The notes beneath the pieces are model-generated. The model was not told where the DNA came from and made no database searches. It saw only the letters and a list, made by a program, of their open reading frames with translations. Of a stretch of 10,780 nt of DNA, positions 5,029-10,780 are shown piece after piece. Every line of letters starts with the position of its first letter. Position 1 is the first letter of the stretch. The translations under genes and the position numbers were made by a program. The DNA comes from CBDUBS01 sp965365445 (lineage in GTDB: Bacteria; Bacteroidota; Rhodothermia; Rhodothermales; DASSAV01): NCBI GenBank assembly GCA_965365445.1, contig CBDUBS010000120.1:1-10780 (forward strand), given 5' to 3'.

Positions 5029-6960
5029 TCAGTTCCAGGTGCTTGCGTGATGCCTCGAAGGGGTTGCCGGACGTTCCGACCGACGGTCGTGGCCGGTCTG
5101 AAAGCGTTCCATCAGGCGGCGCAGGTCCTCGGTCAGGCGGCTCAATCCGTCGGCCGCGCGGGCGATTTGCTGCACGCCCAGGGCCGATTCCTGCGTGGCG
5201 CCGGTGATGCCTTCCACGCTCCGGGCGATCTGCTCGCTGGTGGCCGACTGTTCCTCGCTGGCGGCCGCGATCTGCGTGATCCGGTCCACGGTGCTCGCCG
5301 CGCCCTCCACCACCTGCTCCAGCGCTTCTCCGGCGCGGTCGGCCAGACGGATGCCTTCGGCTACCTCGTCATTCCCTTTCTGCATGGCGCGAACGGCCTC
5401 GTGCGTCTCGTTCTGGATGCCTTTGATCATCCCGGCAATCTCCCGGGTGGCGCCGGTAGTCCGTTCGGCCAGTTTGCGCACTTCGTCGGCCACCACGGCG
5501 AACCCCCGGCCCTGCTCGCCCGCACGGGCCGCCTCGATGGCGGCGTTCAGCGCCAGCAGGTTCGTCTGGTCCGCGATCTCGTTGATGACCGAGACGATTT
5601 CCCCGATGCGGCGGCTGGACTCCCCGAGGCGTTCGACCGTTTCGGCGGATTGTTTCACCACGTCGGCGATCTGCCGGATCTTTCGGACGGTTTCCAGCAC
5701 CACCTCGCCGCCCTTGCGGGCTACTTTGCCGGCCTCTCCGGCCACGTCGGCGGCGCCGGAGGCGTTCTGCGAGTTCTCGACGATGGTCCGCACCATTTCT
5801 TCGACGGCCGCGGCAGCCTCGCCCGACTGGACGCTCTGCTCCTGTGCGGCCGTAGCCAGTTGCTCGGCCGACGCGCTGATCTCACCGGATGCGCTCGCTG
5901 CGGAGTCCACGGCAATCCCTACCTGACCGAGCATATCCCGGATGTTGCCGACGGCCTTGTTGAAACCGGCGTACAGCCGTCCTATTTCGTCCTCTCGTTC
6001 CACTTCGAGGTTCGTCGTGAGGTCGCCGCCGGCAAAACGTTCCATCTCCACGAGGATGCGGTCTACACTGGCCGAGAGGTATCGCCGATTCTCCTCGGAT
6101 TCCCGCACGGCTTCTTCCACCCGGGCCTCTACGGAGGCTTTCTCGGCCTGCACTTCCTCGTGCGAGCGGCGTATGTTGGCGACCATTTCGTTGAAGCTCC
6201 GGCCCAGGCTCCCGACTTCTTCCTGCGTTTCGGCGGTTACGGTTACGCTCAGGTCGCCGTTACGCACTTTCCGGGCGGCATCGGCCAGGCTCGAAACCGG
6301 GCGGGAGATGATCCGTGAGGTGAACATACCGACGAAAAGCGCAAACAGCACCCCGAACAGAAGCAGCCCGAGCGTAACGGTCTGCGCCTGCCTCAGCGAA
6401 GCCGCGTTTTCCGTTTGCATCCGCTCGCCTATGTCGGCCTTGAGTCGGATGACTTCCTCCAGCGCCGTTTCCACACGATGGACCAGCGGCTCCATTTCGT
6501 GCTCCAGCAGCGAATCCGCTTCCTGGTTGAAATCCATTGCGGCCAGCTGCATCACCTGGTCCCGCAGAGGAGCGTATGCGGCGCGGGCCTCCCGAAACCT
6601 GTTCAGGGCGCCCAGCCCTTCCTCGGTCAGCATGGTCGCTTCGATGCGGGCGGAGAGGCTATCTACCATGACTACCTGCCTCTGGAAGCTCTTTTCGATC
6701 TCCAGGTTGCGTTCGGCATCGTCGGAGAGAATCAGATCCCGCAGGTTTACCTGACCCTGCTGAAACAACAGCGCCATCTCACCGATTTCCCGCGTGGGCA
6801 CCGTAATCCGGTCGTACGCCACACCCTGGGATTCCGCTGCTTTCCCGAGGTCCATCAACCCATTCGCGCCGACGACCACCGCCACGACGGCCACTACGGC
6901 ATATCCAGTAAGTATCTTCGTCCTGATTTTCCAGTTGCGGAAAGCAAACAGCTTGTTCAT
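5029..6960 (-). CDS. Methyl-accepting chemotaxis protein (transmembrane chemoreceptor)
   Basis: A 643-residue chemoreceptor. Transmembrane segment 1 is at about 15-33 and segment 2 at about 196-214. They bracket a periplasmic domain of about 160 residues that looks helical (four-helix-bundle type), so its ligand cannot be read from sequence. A HAMP domain follows (about 215-267: IISRPVSSLADAARKVRNGD ... EEVGSLGRSFNEM). Then come a charged coiled linker and a second HAMP-like unit (about 296-345: RFAGGDLTTNL ... DEIGRLYAGFNKAV). The long cytoplasmic coiled coil has the hallmark hairpin tip ADQTNLLALNAAIEAARAGE and FAVVADEVRKLAERT that contacts CheA/CheW. The Glu/Gln/Ala-rich flanks hold likely methylation sites. 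The C-terminal tail is short and lacks an obvious NWETF-type CheR tether. It appears monocistronic, with a promoter-like element upstream and a strong terminator downstream. Confidence 0.95.
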   Translation of the reverse strand: MNKLFAFRNWKIRTKILTGYAVVAVVAVVVGANGLMDLGKAAESQGVAYDRITVPTREIGEMALLFQQGQVNLRDLILSDDAERNLEIEKSFQRQVVMVDSLSARIEATMLTEEGLGALNRFREARAAYAPLRDQVMQLAAMDFNQEADSLLEHEMEPLVHRVETALEEVIRLKADIGERMQTENAASLRQAQTVTLGLLLFGVLFALFVGMFTSRIISRPVSSLADAARKVRNGDLSVTVTAETQEEVGSLGRSFNEMVANIRRSHEEVQAEKASVEARVEEAVRESEENRRYLSASVDRILVEMERFAGGDLTTNLEVEREDEIGRLYAGFNKAVGNIRDMLGQVGIAVDSAASASGEISASAEQLATAAQEQSVQSGEAAAAVEEMVRTIVENSQNASGAADVAGEAGKVARKGGEVVLETVRKIRQIADVVKQSAETVERLGESSRRIGEIVSVINEIADQTNLLALNAAIEAARAGEQGRGFAVVADEVRKLAERTTGATREIAGMIKGIQNETHEAVRAMQKGNDEVAEGIRLADRAGEALEQVVEGAASTVDRITQIAAASEEQSATSEQIARSVEGITGATQESALGVQQIARAADGLSRLTEDLRRLMERFQTGHDRRSERPATPSRHHASTWN

Positions 6961-7027
6961 GGTTTCATCCGATTTGCCGATTCAACATTCCGCTCGGCAA
7001 CAATACCGGCGGGCAAGAATGCAACAG

Positions 7028-7054
7028 GTATCGCAACTAGTCACACTTTATTAA
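7028..7054 (-). promoter_or_regulatory. Sigma-28-like promoter of the chemoreceptor gene
   Basis: On the - strand: TTAA (7054-7051), a 15-base spacer, then TGCGATAC (7035-7028), ending 67 bases before the ATG. It matches 3 of 4 and 5 of 8 positions of TAAA-N15-GCCGATAA and shares CGATAC and exact spacing with the element before the FlgM-like gene. An inverted repeat CACACT-N8-AGTGTG (7042-7061) overlaps the -35 and could be an operator. Chemoreceptor genes are classic members of FliA regulons, which adds plausibility. Confidence 0.4.
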
Positions 7055-7273
7055 TAGTGTGTTCATGAAGAAGCCAAGAATCGACTGGTTGCTTAATTAG
7101 TTAAGGCGTCCGCCCGACTCAGGCGGATCTACTGATTTGCCGGACAAAGCCTTACATGAAAACGCGCCCCGGACGCATAGCGATTGCGGTTCCCGGCGCA
7201 CTTCCGACCGACCTGAACCGCCTATTTTTAAGGCGTGTGCGGTAACGTCCTCCGTTCCCTATTCCGGAGTTGT

Positions 7274-7498
7274 ATGGTTCCCATCCGAGATGCCAGGCGG
7301 GTATGGCCACGCGAAGCAGGCGCCATGCGCCTTCGGCTTTTGCGCATAGCAGGCGAGGACAGGCAGGTATTCGACCGGCTGCGGGAGGTGCTCTGGCTGG
7401 AGTACGAGCGGCACGACCGGCCGTACGGCGTCACCGAGGAGGCGATGCTGGCCTGGAGCGAAGCACAACTTCTGCAGAGCCGCCGGATGAAAAAATAG
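7274..7498 (+). CDS. Small protein of unknown function
   Basis: I do not recognise this protein. From the ATG at 7274 it is 74 residues. The most convincing part starts at an in-frame ATG at 7325, giving 57 residues (MRLRLLRIAGEDRQVFDRL ... EEAMLAWSEAQLLQSRRMKK). From 7325 on, third codon positions are mostly G or C, as in neighbouring real genes; before it the bias is weaker. A GTG at 7235 is the most upstream start. The protein is charged and probably helical, with no signal peptide, membrane segment or Cys/His cluster. It ends seven bases before the 3' end of the convergent NarL-type regulator gene, so the two transcripts may overlap. Small charged proteins beside regulators can be partners or modulators, but nothing here shows that. 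Confidence 0.5.
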   Translation: MVPIRDARRVWPREAGAMRLRLLRIAGEDRQVFDRLREVLWLEYERHDRPYGVTEEAMLAWSEAQLLQSRRMKK

Positions 7499-7505
7499 CG
7501 GGTTG

Positions 7506-8156
7506 CTACTCCGGCTTCCGGTGAACCCACAGAATGGCGCGCTGCCGAAGCTCCTCGGTCGAATCTACGTTGAGCTTTGCCCGGATACGCGCCCGGTGGG
7601 ATTCGACCGTTTTGGCGGAGATGCCCATGGCGTCGGCTATGGCTTTCGTTGTGAGGCCGCGGCCGATGAGGGTGAATACTTCCAGTTCGCGGTCGCCAAG
7701 ACGCTCGATAGCGGATACCGGCCGCTCATCCGACCGCGAAGACACCCGGCGGAGCACCTTGTTGTTCATGTGTTCGCTCAGGTACAGGCTTCCCCGAAGC
7801 ACCGACCGGATGGCGCGCAGGACGGACGTATCCGGTTCGCATTTCATCAGGTACCCGCCGGCCCCTGCGTGGATGGCTCGCTCGGCGTAGAGCGCTTCGT
7901 CGTACATGGAGATGACGAGGATGCGGGGATGCGGCGTCCGGCTGCGGATATGTTTGATCAACTCGATGCCGCTCATCCCGGAGAGGCTTATGTCTACGAT
8001 GACCAGGTCGGGTTTGACGTCCGAGATTCGTTCGAGTGCTTCCAATCCGTTCGAGGCTTCACCACATACCTCCAGATCCGCTTCGTTGCCGATGATGGCC
8101 CGATATCCGCGGCGGATGATCGGGTGATCGTCAACGAGAAATATCTTCTTCTTCAT
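7506..8156 (-). CDS. NarL/FixJ-family (LuxR-type) response regulator
   Basis: A 216-residue two-domain transcription factor. The receiver (about 3-120) has Asp9-Asp10, phospho-acceptor Asp55 in DLVIVDISLSGMSG, Ser83 at the switch Thr/Ser position, and Lys105 in GYLMK. The C-terminal GerE/LuxR helix-turn-helix (about 150-210) reads LGDRELEVFTLIGRGLTTKAIADAM, with the recognition helix SAKTVESHRARIRAKL. Length and layout are normal for the family, and all phosphorylation residues are intact. No histidine kinase is adjacent, so it is an orphan in this window. Kinases of this class often carry PAS domains, and the PAS protein starting at 9841 is the nearest candidate partner, though its kinase domain is not visible. 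The leader of about 200 bases holds a hairpin and a short palindrome. Confidence 0.93.
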   Translation of the reverse strand: MKKKIFLVDDHPIIRRGYRAIIGNEADLEVCGEASNGLEALERISDVKPDLVIVDISLSGMSGIELIKHIRSRTPHPRILVISMYDEALYAERAIHAGAGGYLMKCEPDTSVLRAIRSVLRGSLYLSEHMNNKVLRRVSSRSDERPVSAIERLGDRELEVFTLIGRGLTTKAIADAMGISAKTVESHRARIRAKLNVDSTEELRQRAILWVHRKPE

Positions 8157-8256
8157 TACGAATCCTGTACCGGTGGGGCCTGCACGATGAAGGGAACGGA
8201 CGACGAAAGCAAACTAAGCCCACAACCGGTTCAGCACTGACAGAAAATGTCCGACG

Positions 8257-8297
8257 GCTCCGAAAACGGAGCATGGTGTCCATCCAATTTATATTGG
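8257..8297 (-). promoter_or_regulatory. Structured leader or operator region of the NarL-type regulator
   Basis: Two perfect short inverted repeats lie about 100-140 bases upstream of the regulator start. CCAAT-TTAT-ATTGG is at 8284-8297, in an AT-rich patch that looks like a promoter. GCTCCG-AAAA-CGGAGC is at 8257-8272, which as - strand RNA folds with a UUUU loop. They could be an operator and a leader hairpin. Function is unknown. Confidence 0.3.
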
Positions 8298-8337
8298 TAT
8301 GGCAAATATGCAATACCCGACCCTGTCGGCGTGCTAT

Positions 8338-8368
8338 AATTAAAACGATCCGAACCGCTCGACGGATC
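8338..8368 (-). terminator. Intrinsic terminator-like hairpin of the DUF6588-like gene
   Basis: On the - strand a 6-bp perfect stem (GATCCG with CGGATC, 10-base loop) overlaps the stop codon and is followed by GTTTTAATTATAG. The stem is short but a T-rich tract is in place, so it probably separates this gene from the regulator downstream on the same strand. Confidence 0.5.
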
Positions 8369-9422
8369 AGAATCGGAAACCGAGCCCGGCGGACAGCACG
8401 GTATACCGGCCGAAAGCGGCTTCGGCGCTGAAATGGAGGATGGAGAGGTTGAGCGCCGCCCCGATCAGGGCGCGGCTTCGGGTGCGCGCCTCCGAAGAGA
8501 ACGCGACCGGGATGGAAGCGCTCGAAACGCCGGCCGCCGCAGCCGGAGGGGTAAAGGCATACTGCACGTCCAGCGTGGCGGACTCCGTCTGAAAGGCCCC
8601 GGAGAGGTACAGCGGTCCGACGGCCTTGCCGACGTGCAGGGCTCCGGCAAAGGTAGCCAGCTCGGCCACGTCTTCTCCTTCGTCGTCCAGAACGCGGGCC
8701 TGCTGCCACACGGCCAGCAGGCTCACGTCCACCGGAAGCTCCGGCAGGTATGCGCTGAAGTTGTGCCGCAGCCCGCCGCCGATGAGCCGGAGCGAACCCC
8801 AGTCCGGTACGGTCACTTCCGGGACGAACCGCAGCATGAGATCGGTGCCGAGCACCGTGCCCAGCTCCAGCTGCGGTACGGCCAGCGGGGCCAGGCGGGT
8901 TTCCACGAGTCCGCCGATGGTGGTGATGGAAAGCGAGGTGTCGATGGTTACCGGGACGGTGCGCCCCTGATACACGACGGTGGTATCATGGTCGATGCGG
9001 GCGACGGCCACGGCGGCCCGAGTGCGTCCGAAGATCGTCGGCGCATCCGTCACGGTGACGGTGGCCGGCGCCAGTCCGGTGAACGTTACCGGAACGGAGC
9101 CGCCCCGGTACGTATACGTTACCTCGATGGGCGTTTCGTATTGCAGATCGAACTGCTGGGCCCGCTCCGGCATAAAGGCGGCCATCGTTTGTACCCCCAG
9201 GTACATCGAAAAGCGCGTGCCGCGGGGAGCGCGCGAAGGTTGGTGGAACAGTCCGGCATTCAGGTTCAGGCCCAGGGCATCCACGAGGGGCAGGGTGTAA
9301 GCCTGCGCATACCGTCCGCCCACCTCCCGGAGCTGATCGTCCAGATTCTGCGCCCCGGCAGGCAGGACGGCGCAGAGAAAGAGGGCCGAAAATAGCCGGA
9401 ATCTTGTTACGACTTTATGCAT
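8367..9422 (-). CDS. Exported beta-strand-rich protein, DUF6588-like
   Basis: A 351-residue protein from the ATG at 9422. The frame stays open 36 codons further up (to 9530), but only the 9422 start puts a signal peptide at the N-terminus: MHKVVTRFRLFSALFLCAVL, cleavage near PAGAQ. The mature start, NLDDQLREVGGRYAQAYTLP followed by VDALGLNLNAGLFH, the middle GGGLRHNFSAYLPELPVDVS and the C-terminal AGLGFRF look like the DUF6588 family common in Bacteroidota and relatives. That is from memory, not a search. Alternating hydrophobic strands and a final aromatic Phe suggest an outer-membrane barrel or surface-associated protein. The function of the family is unknown to me. It is probably monocistronic: a terminator-like hairpin overlaps the stop codon and the PAS-protein gene upstream is divergent. 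Confidence 0.7.
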   Translation of the reverse strand: MHKVVTRFRLFSALFLCAVLPAGAQNLDDQLREVGGRYAQAYTLPLVDALGLNLNAGLFHQPSRAPRGTRFSMYLGVQTMAAFMPERAQQFDLQYETPIEVTYTYRGGSVPVTFTGLAPATVTVTDAPTIFGRTRAAVAVARIDHDTTVVYQGRTVPVTIDTSLSITTIGGLVETRLAPLAVPQLELGTVLGTDLMLRFVPEVTVPDWGSLRLIGGGLRHNFSAYLPELPVDVSLLAVWQQARVLDDEGEDVAELATFAGALHVGKAVGPLYLSGAFQTESATLDVQYAFTPPAAAAGVSSASIPVAFSSEARTRSRALIGAALNLSILHFSAEAAFGRYTVLSAGLGFRF

Positions 9423-9840
9423 TACTTTAACCCGAAGATAATCGGAATACCCGTACCGGAGCGCTGTCCCTGAACGCGCCGGGGTCAATCTACCGTGTTC
9501 AGGGGGCCGGTCAAACGGTAATACGCTCATCGGCTGAACAAATTCATCCGGAACATGAGGTCCAGGGTGTATGAGTGGACCCGGACATCGTATATTGCCG
9601 CTAGCTTTATGCTTCGATCTTGCTCAGGGGACAGCCCATCCGGCTCAGGCGGGGTGGGCTGTACTTTTATCCGGGAACAGGAGCGGCCCAGGCCCATACC
9701 TTCCCTGCAGGAAATTCCTTACAGGGCCATGCGCCGGAGATGCTGATGATTGACGCCTTTTGTAACGTGCGGGTGTGCCTCCGGCGTATTGTTTTGCATT
9801 TTTTTGTTCCTCATTATCGTACCGGCGTCCCTGTCCGATA
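9423..9840. other. Divergent intergenic region with an orphan hairpin
   Basis: About 420 bases separate the leftward DUF6588-like gene and the rightward PAS gene. Short open frames cross it in three frames but none has coherent protein character. It holds an inverted repeat GGTCC-N13-GGACC (9559-9581), a terminator-like hairpin (9631-9668), a second loose repeat ACGCC...GGCGT (9753-9788) and a T-rich run (9796-9806) just before the PAS gene. Promoters for both flanking genes should be here. Confidence 0.5.
9631..9668 (+). terminator. Terminator-like hairpin with no annotated gene upstream
   Basis: A perfect 8-bp stem ACAGCCCA (9631-9638) with TGGGCTGT (9655-9662) holds an inner CCG/CGG pairing and is followed by ACTTTTA. 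Orientation suits + transcripts, yet no + gene ends here: the region upstream is the start side of a leftward gene. It may end a small RNA, attenuate antisense transcription, or form a leader structure of the PAS gene about 175 bases downstream. Confidence 0.4.
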
Positions 9841-10780
9841 ATGCCTCGCGAAGTACACCCTATGTTCTCCGAACGTTCCGAATCCTTTTCATACGAGCAG
9901 GCGCACGAATCCGGCTCCGTACTGATCGCCGTACTCGACGCGGGAGGGCGGGTTAAATTCGCATGCAAGGGGTGGACGCACCGGCTCGGGTACCCTTCCG
10001 ACGGAGTGCAGGGCAAAGAACTGGCGCAGTTCGTCCGACCGGAAGACCGGGCGGAATACGATCGAGCGTTCGAAACCGCCGTTGGGCAGCGGGTGCCGGT
10101 ATCGGCCCGGTTCCATCTTTGGACGGAGGATCGGAAAAGCCTGTACCATGAAGTGATGTTGCAGGCGGTAACGTACGAGGGGTTGGTTGAGGAAGTGATA
10201 TTCATGGGTCGGGGTAGCCGGCCGGGTGTCGTCTTCGAGCCGGCTATGCGAGCGATGATCGACTCGATGCCGGATGCGGTGCTCATCGTGAGCGACCAGG
10301 GGCGCATTCTCCTCGCGAACGACGAAGCGATCCGGCTTTTCGGGTACGCCCTGGACGAGCTCGTAGGGGCCGAGGTGGAAATGCTGGTGCCGCAGCTATC
10401 CCGTACCCGGCATCGGGAGTTGCGAAACGGGTTCGTTGCGAGGCCGCACACCCGGGCTATGGGCAGCGGCGGCCGGTATGTTGCCGTGCGCCGCGATGGT
10501 GCGGAGACGCCGGTGGATATCGGCTTGCGCCGCGTGGCGGGCTCCGAGGGGGACGTGATCGTCGTATCGATCCGGGACATTAGTCTTCTGAGGCAGGCCG
10601 AGGCCGAGGCGCGGGTTCATGCCACCCGGTTTCGGGCCATATTCGATTCCACGTTTCAGTTCATCGGGCTGTTGAACCCCGAAGGTACACTGCTCGAAGT
10701 CAATCAGGCCGCCCTCGATTTCGGCGGGCGTTCTCTGGAGGAAGAAACCGGCAAGCCGTTCTGGGAAACCTCCTGGTGGC
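9841..10780 (+). CDS. Multi-PAS sensor protein, probably histidine kinase (3' end outside window)
   Basis: A frame open from ATG 9841 to the window end (313 codons, no stop). It has no signal peptide or membrane segment, so it senses in the cytoplasm. PAS 1 is at about 22-125 (SVLIAVLDAGGRVKFACKGW ... GYPSDGVQGKELAQFVRPED). PAS 2 is at about 137-255 (MIDSMPDAVLIVSDQGRILL, then ANDEAIRLFGYALDELVG; later VAVRRDGAETPVDIGL and VVSIRDIS). PAS 3 starts at about 265 (RFRAIFDSTFQFIGLLNPEG ... LEVNQAALDFGGRSLEEETG) and is cut in the FWETSWW segment. Each unit keeps the N-x-A or equivalent PAS core and the 'GY..dEL.G' helix. The output domain is not visible: a histidine kinase is most likely, a GGDEF or PP2C output is possible. 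An alternative start is ATG 9862. It could pair with the NarL-type regulator at 8156-7506. Confidence 0.85.
   Translation, partial: MPREVHPMFSERSESFSYEQAHESGSVLIAVLDAGGRVKFACKGWTHRLGYPSDGVQGKELAQFVRPEDRAEYDRAFETAVGQRVPVSARFHLWTEDRKSLYHEVMLQAVTYEGLVEEVIFMGRGSRPGVVFEPAMRAMIDSMPDAVLIVSDQGRILLANDEAIRLFGYALDELVGAEVEMLVPQLSRTRHRELRNGFVARPHTRAMGSGGRYVAVRRDGAETPVDIGLRRVAGSEGDVIVVSIRDISLLRQAEAEARVHATRFRAIFDSTFQFIGLLNPEGTLLEVNQAALDFGGRSLEEETGKPFWETSWW

Noticed and set aside
5047..6318. 423-codon + strand frame opposite the chemoreceptor
   Set aside because: Antisense shadow; Gly/His/Phe-rich translation mirrors the Ala/Glu-rich coiled coil of the real gene.
7105..7240. Hairpins TCCGCC-N7-GGCGGA and CGCCT-N7-AGGCG in the gap before the small protein gene
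   Set aside because: Short stems in GC-rich sequence with no T-tract in a useful position; not enough to call a terminator or riboswitch.
8433..9395. 320-codon + strand frame opposite the DUF6588-like gene
   Set aside because: The - strand has a signal peptide, family-like motifs and a terminator; the + frame is Arg/Gly-rich without structure.
9555..9841. Three overlapping small + frames before the PAS gene
   Set aside because: They occupy all three frames of the same gap, show no coherent protein sequence and are interrupted by a strong hairpin; better explained as non-coding.
9834..9841. TCCGATAA, 7 of 8 to the FliA -10, just before the PAS start
   Set aside because: It overlaps the ATG at 9841 and has no -35 at the right distance (TATC at the N15 position). 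It would only work if translation began at ATG 9862.
1..10780. Mobile element, CRISPR array, defence system, tRNA or rRNA
   Set aside because: No transposase, integrase, direct-repeat array, nuclease or toxin-antitoxin signature, or conserved RNA gene was seen on either strand.

Overview
The window looks like chromosomal DNA from a GC-rich, probably motile Gram-negative bacterium. I infer a relative of Bacteroidota or Rhodothermota (Salinibacter-like). The reasons are high GC at third codon positions, weak or absent Shine-Dalgarno sites, a secreted protein resembling the Bacteroidota-type DUF6588 family, and chemotaxis plus sigma-54/sigma-28-type regulation. No marker gene fixes the taxonomy, and I see no rRNA, tRNA, CRISPR array, transposase or prophage gene.

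Layout. Bases 1-201 hold an odd junction. An M16-peptidase-like fragment on + stops abruptly near base 132, and a secretory signal peptide on - starts at 201 and reaches the same point. Bases 344-1624 (+) encode an MscS-type mechanosensitive channel with an N-terminal BON domain. A small stand-alone BON protein converges on it (1948-1673, -). A 67-residue FlgM-like protein (2193-2396, +) overlaps the tail of a sigma-54 response regulator (3774-2386, -), which lies downstream of a sensorless histidine kinase (4576-3887, -). A long leader of about 390 bases and a strong terminator (5005-4973) separate this pair from a two-transmembrane chemoreceptor (6960-5029, -). A small uncharacterised protein (7274-7498, +) then converges on a NarL/LuxR-type response regulator (8156-7506, -). 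Next is a DUF6588-like exported protein (9422-8367, -). The last gene, divergent from it, is a multi-PAS sensor protein (9841 onward, +) that runs off the window end.

How it may fit together. The kinase plus sigma-54 activator resemble the FlgS/FlgR or FleS/FleR (FlrB/FlrC) pairs that drive flagellar genes. The neighbouring FlgM-like protein would be an anti-sigma-28 factor. The FlgM-like gene and the chemoreceptor both have an upstream T(A/T)A(A/G)-N15-nnCGATAC element resembling a FliA (sigma-28) promoter. My reading is a motility and chemotaxis regulatory cluster, flanked on one side by BON/MscS envelope-stress genes and on the other by a second signalling set (NarL-type regulator and PAS sensor). 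The individual domain calls are firm. The flagellar assignment and the promoter calls are inference.
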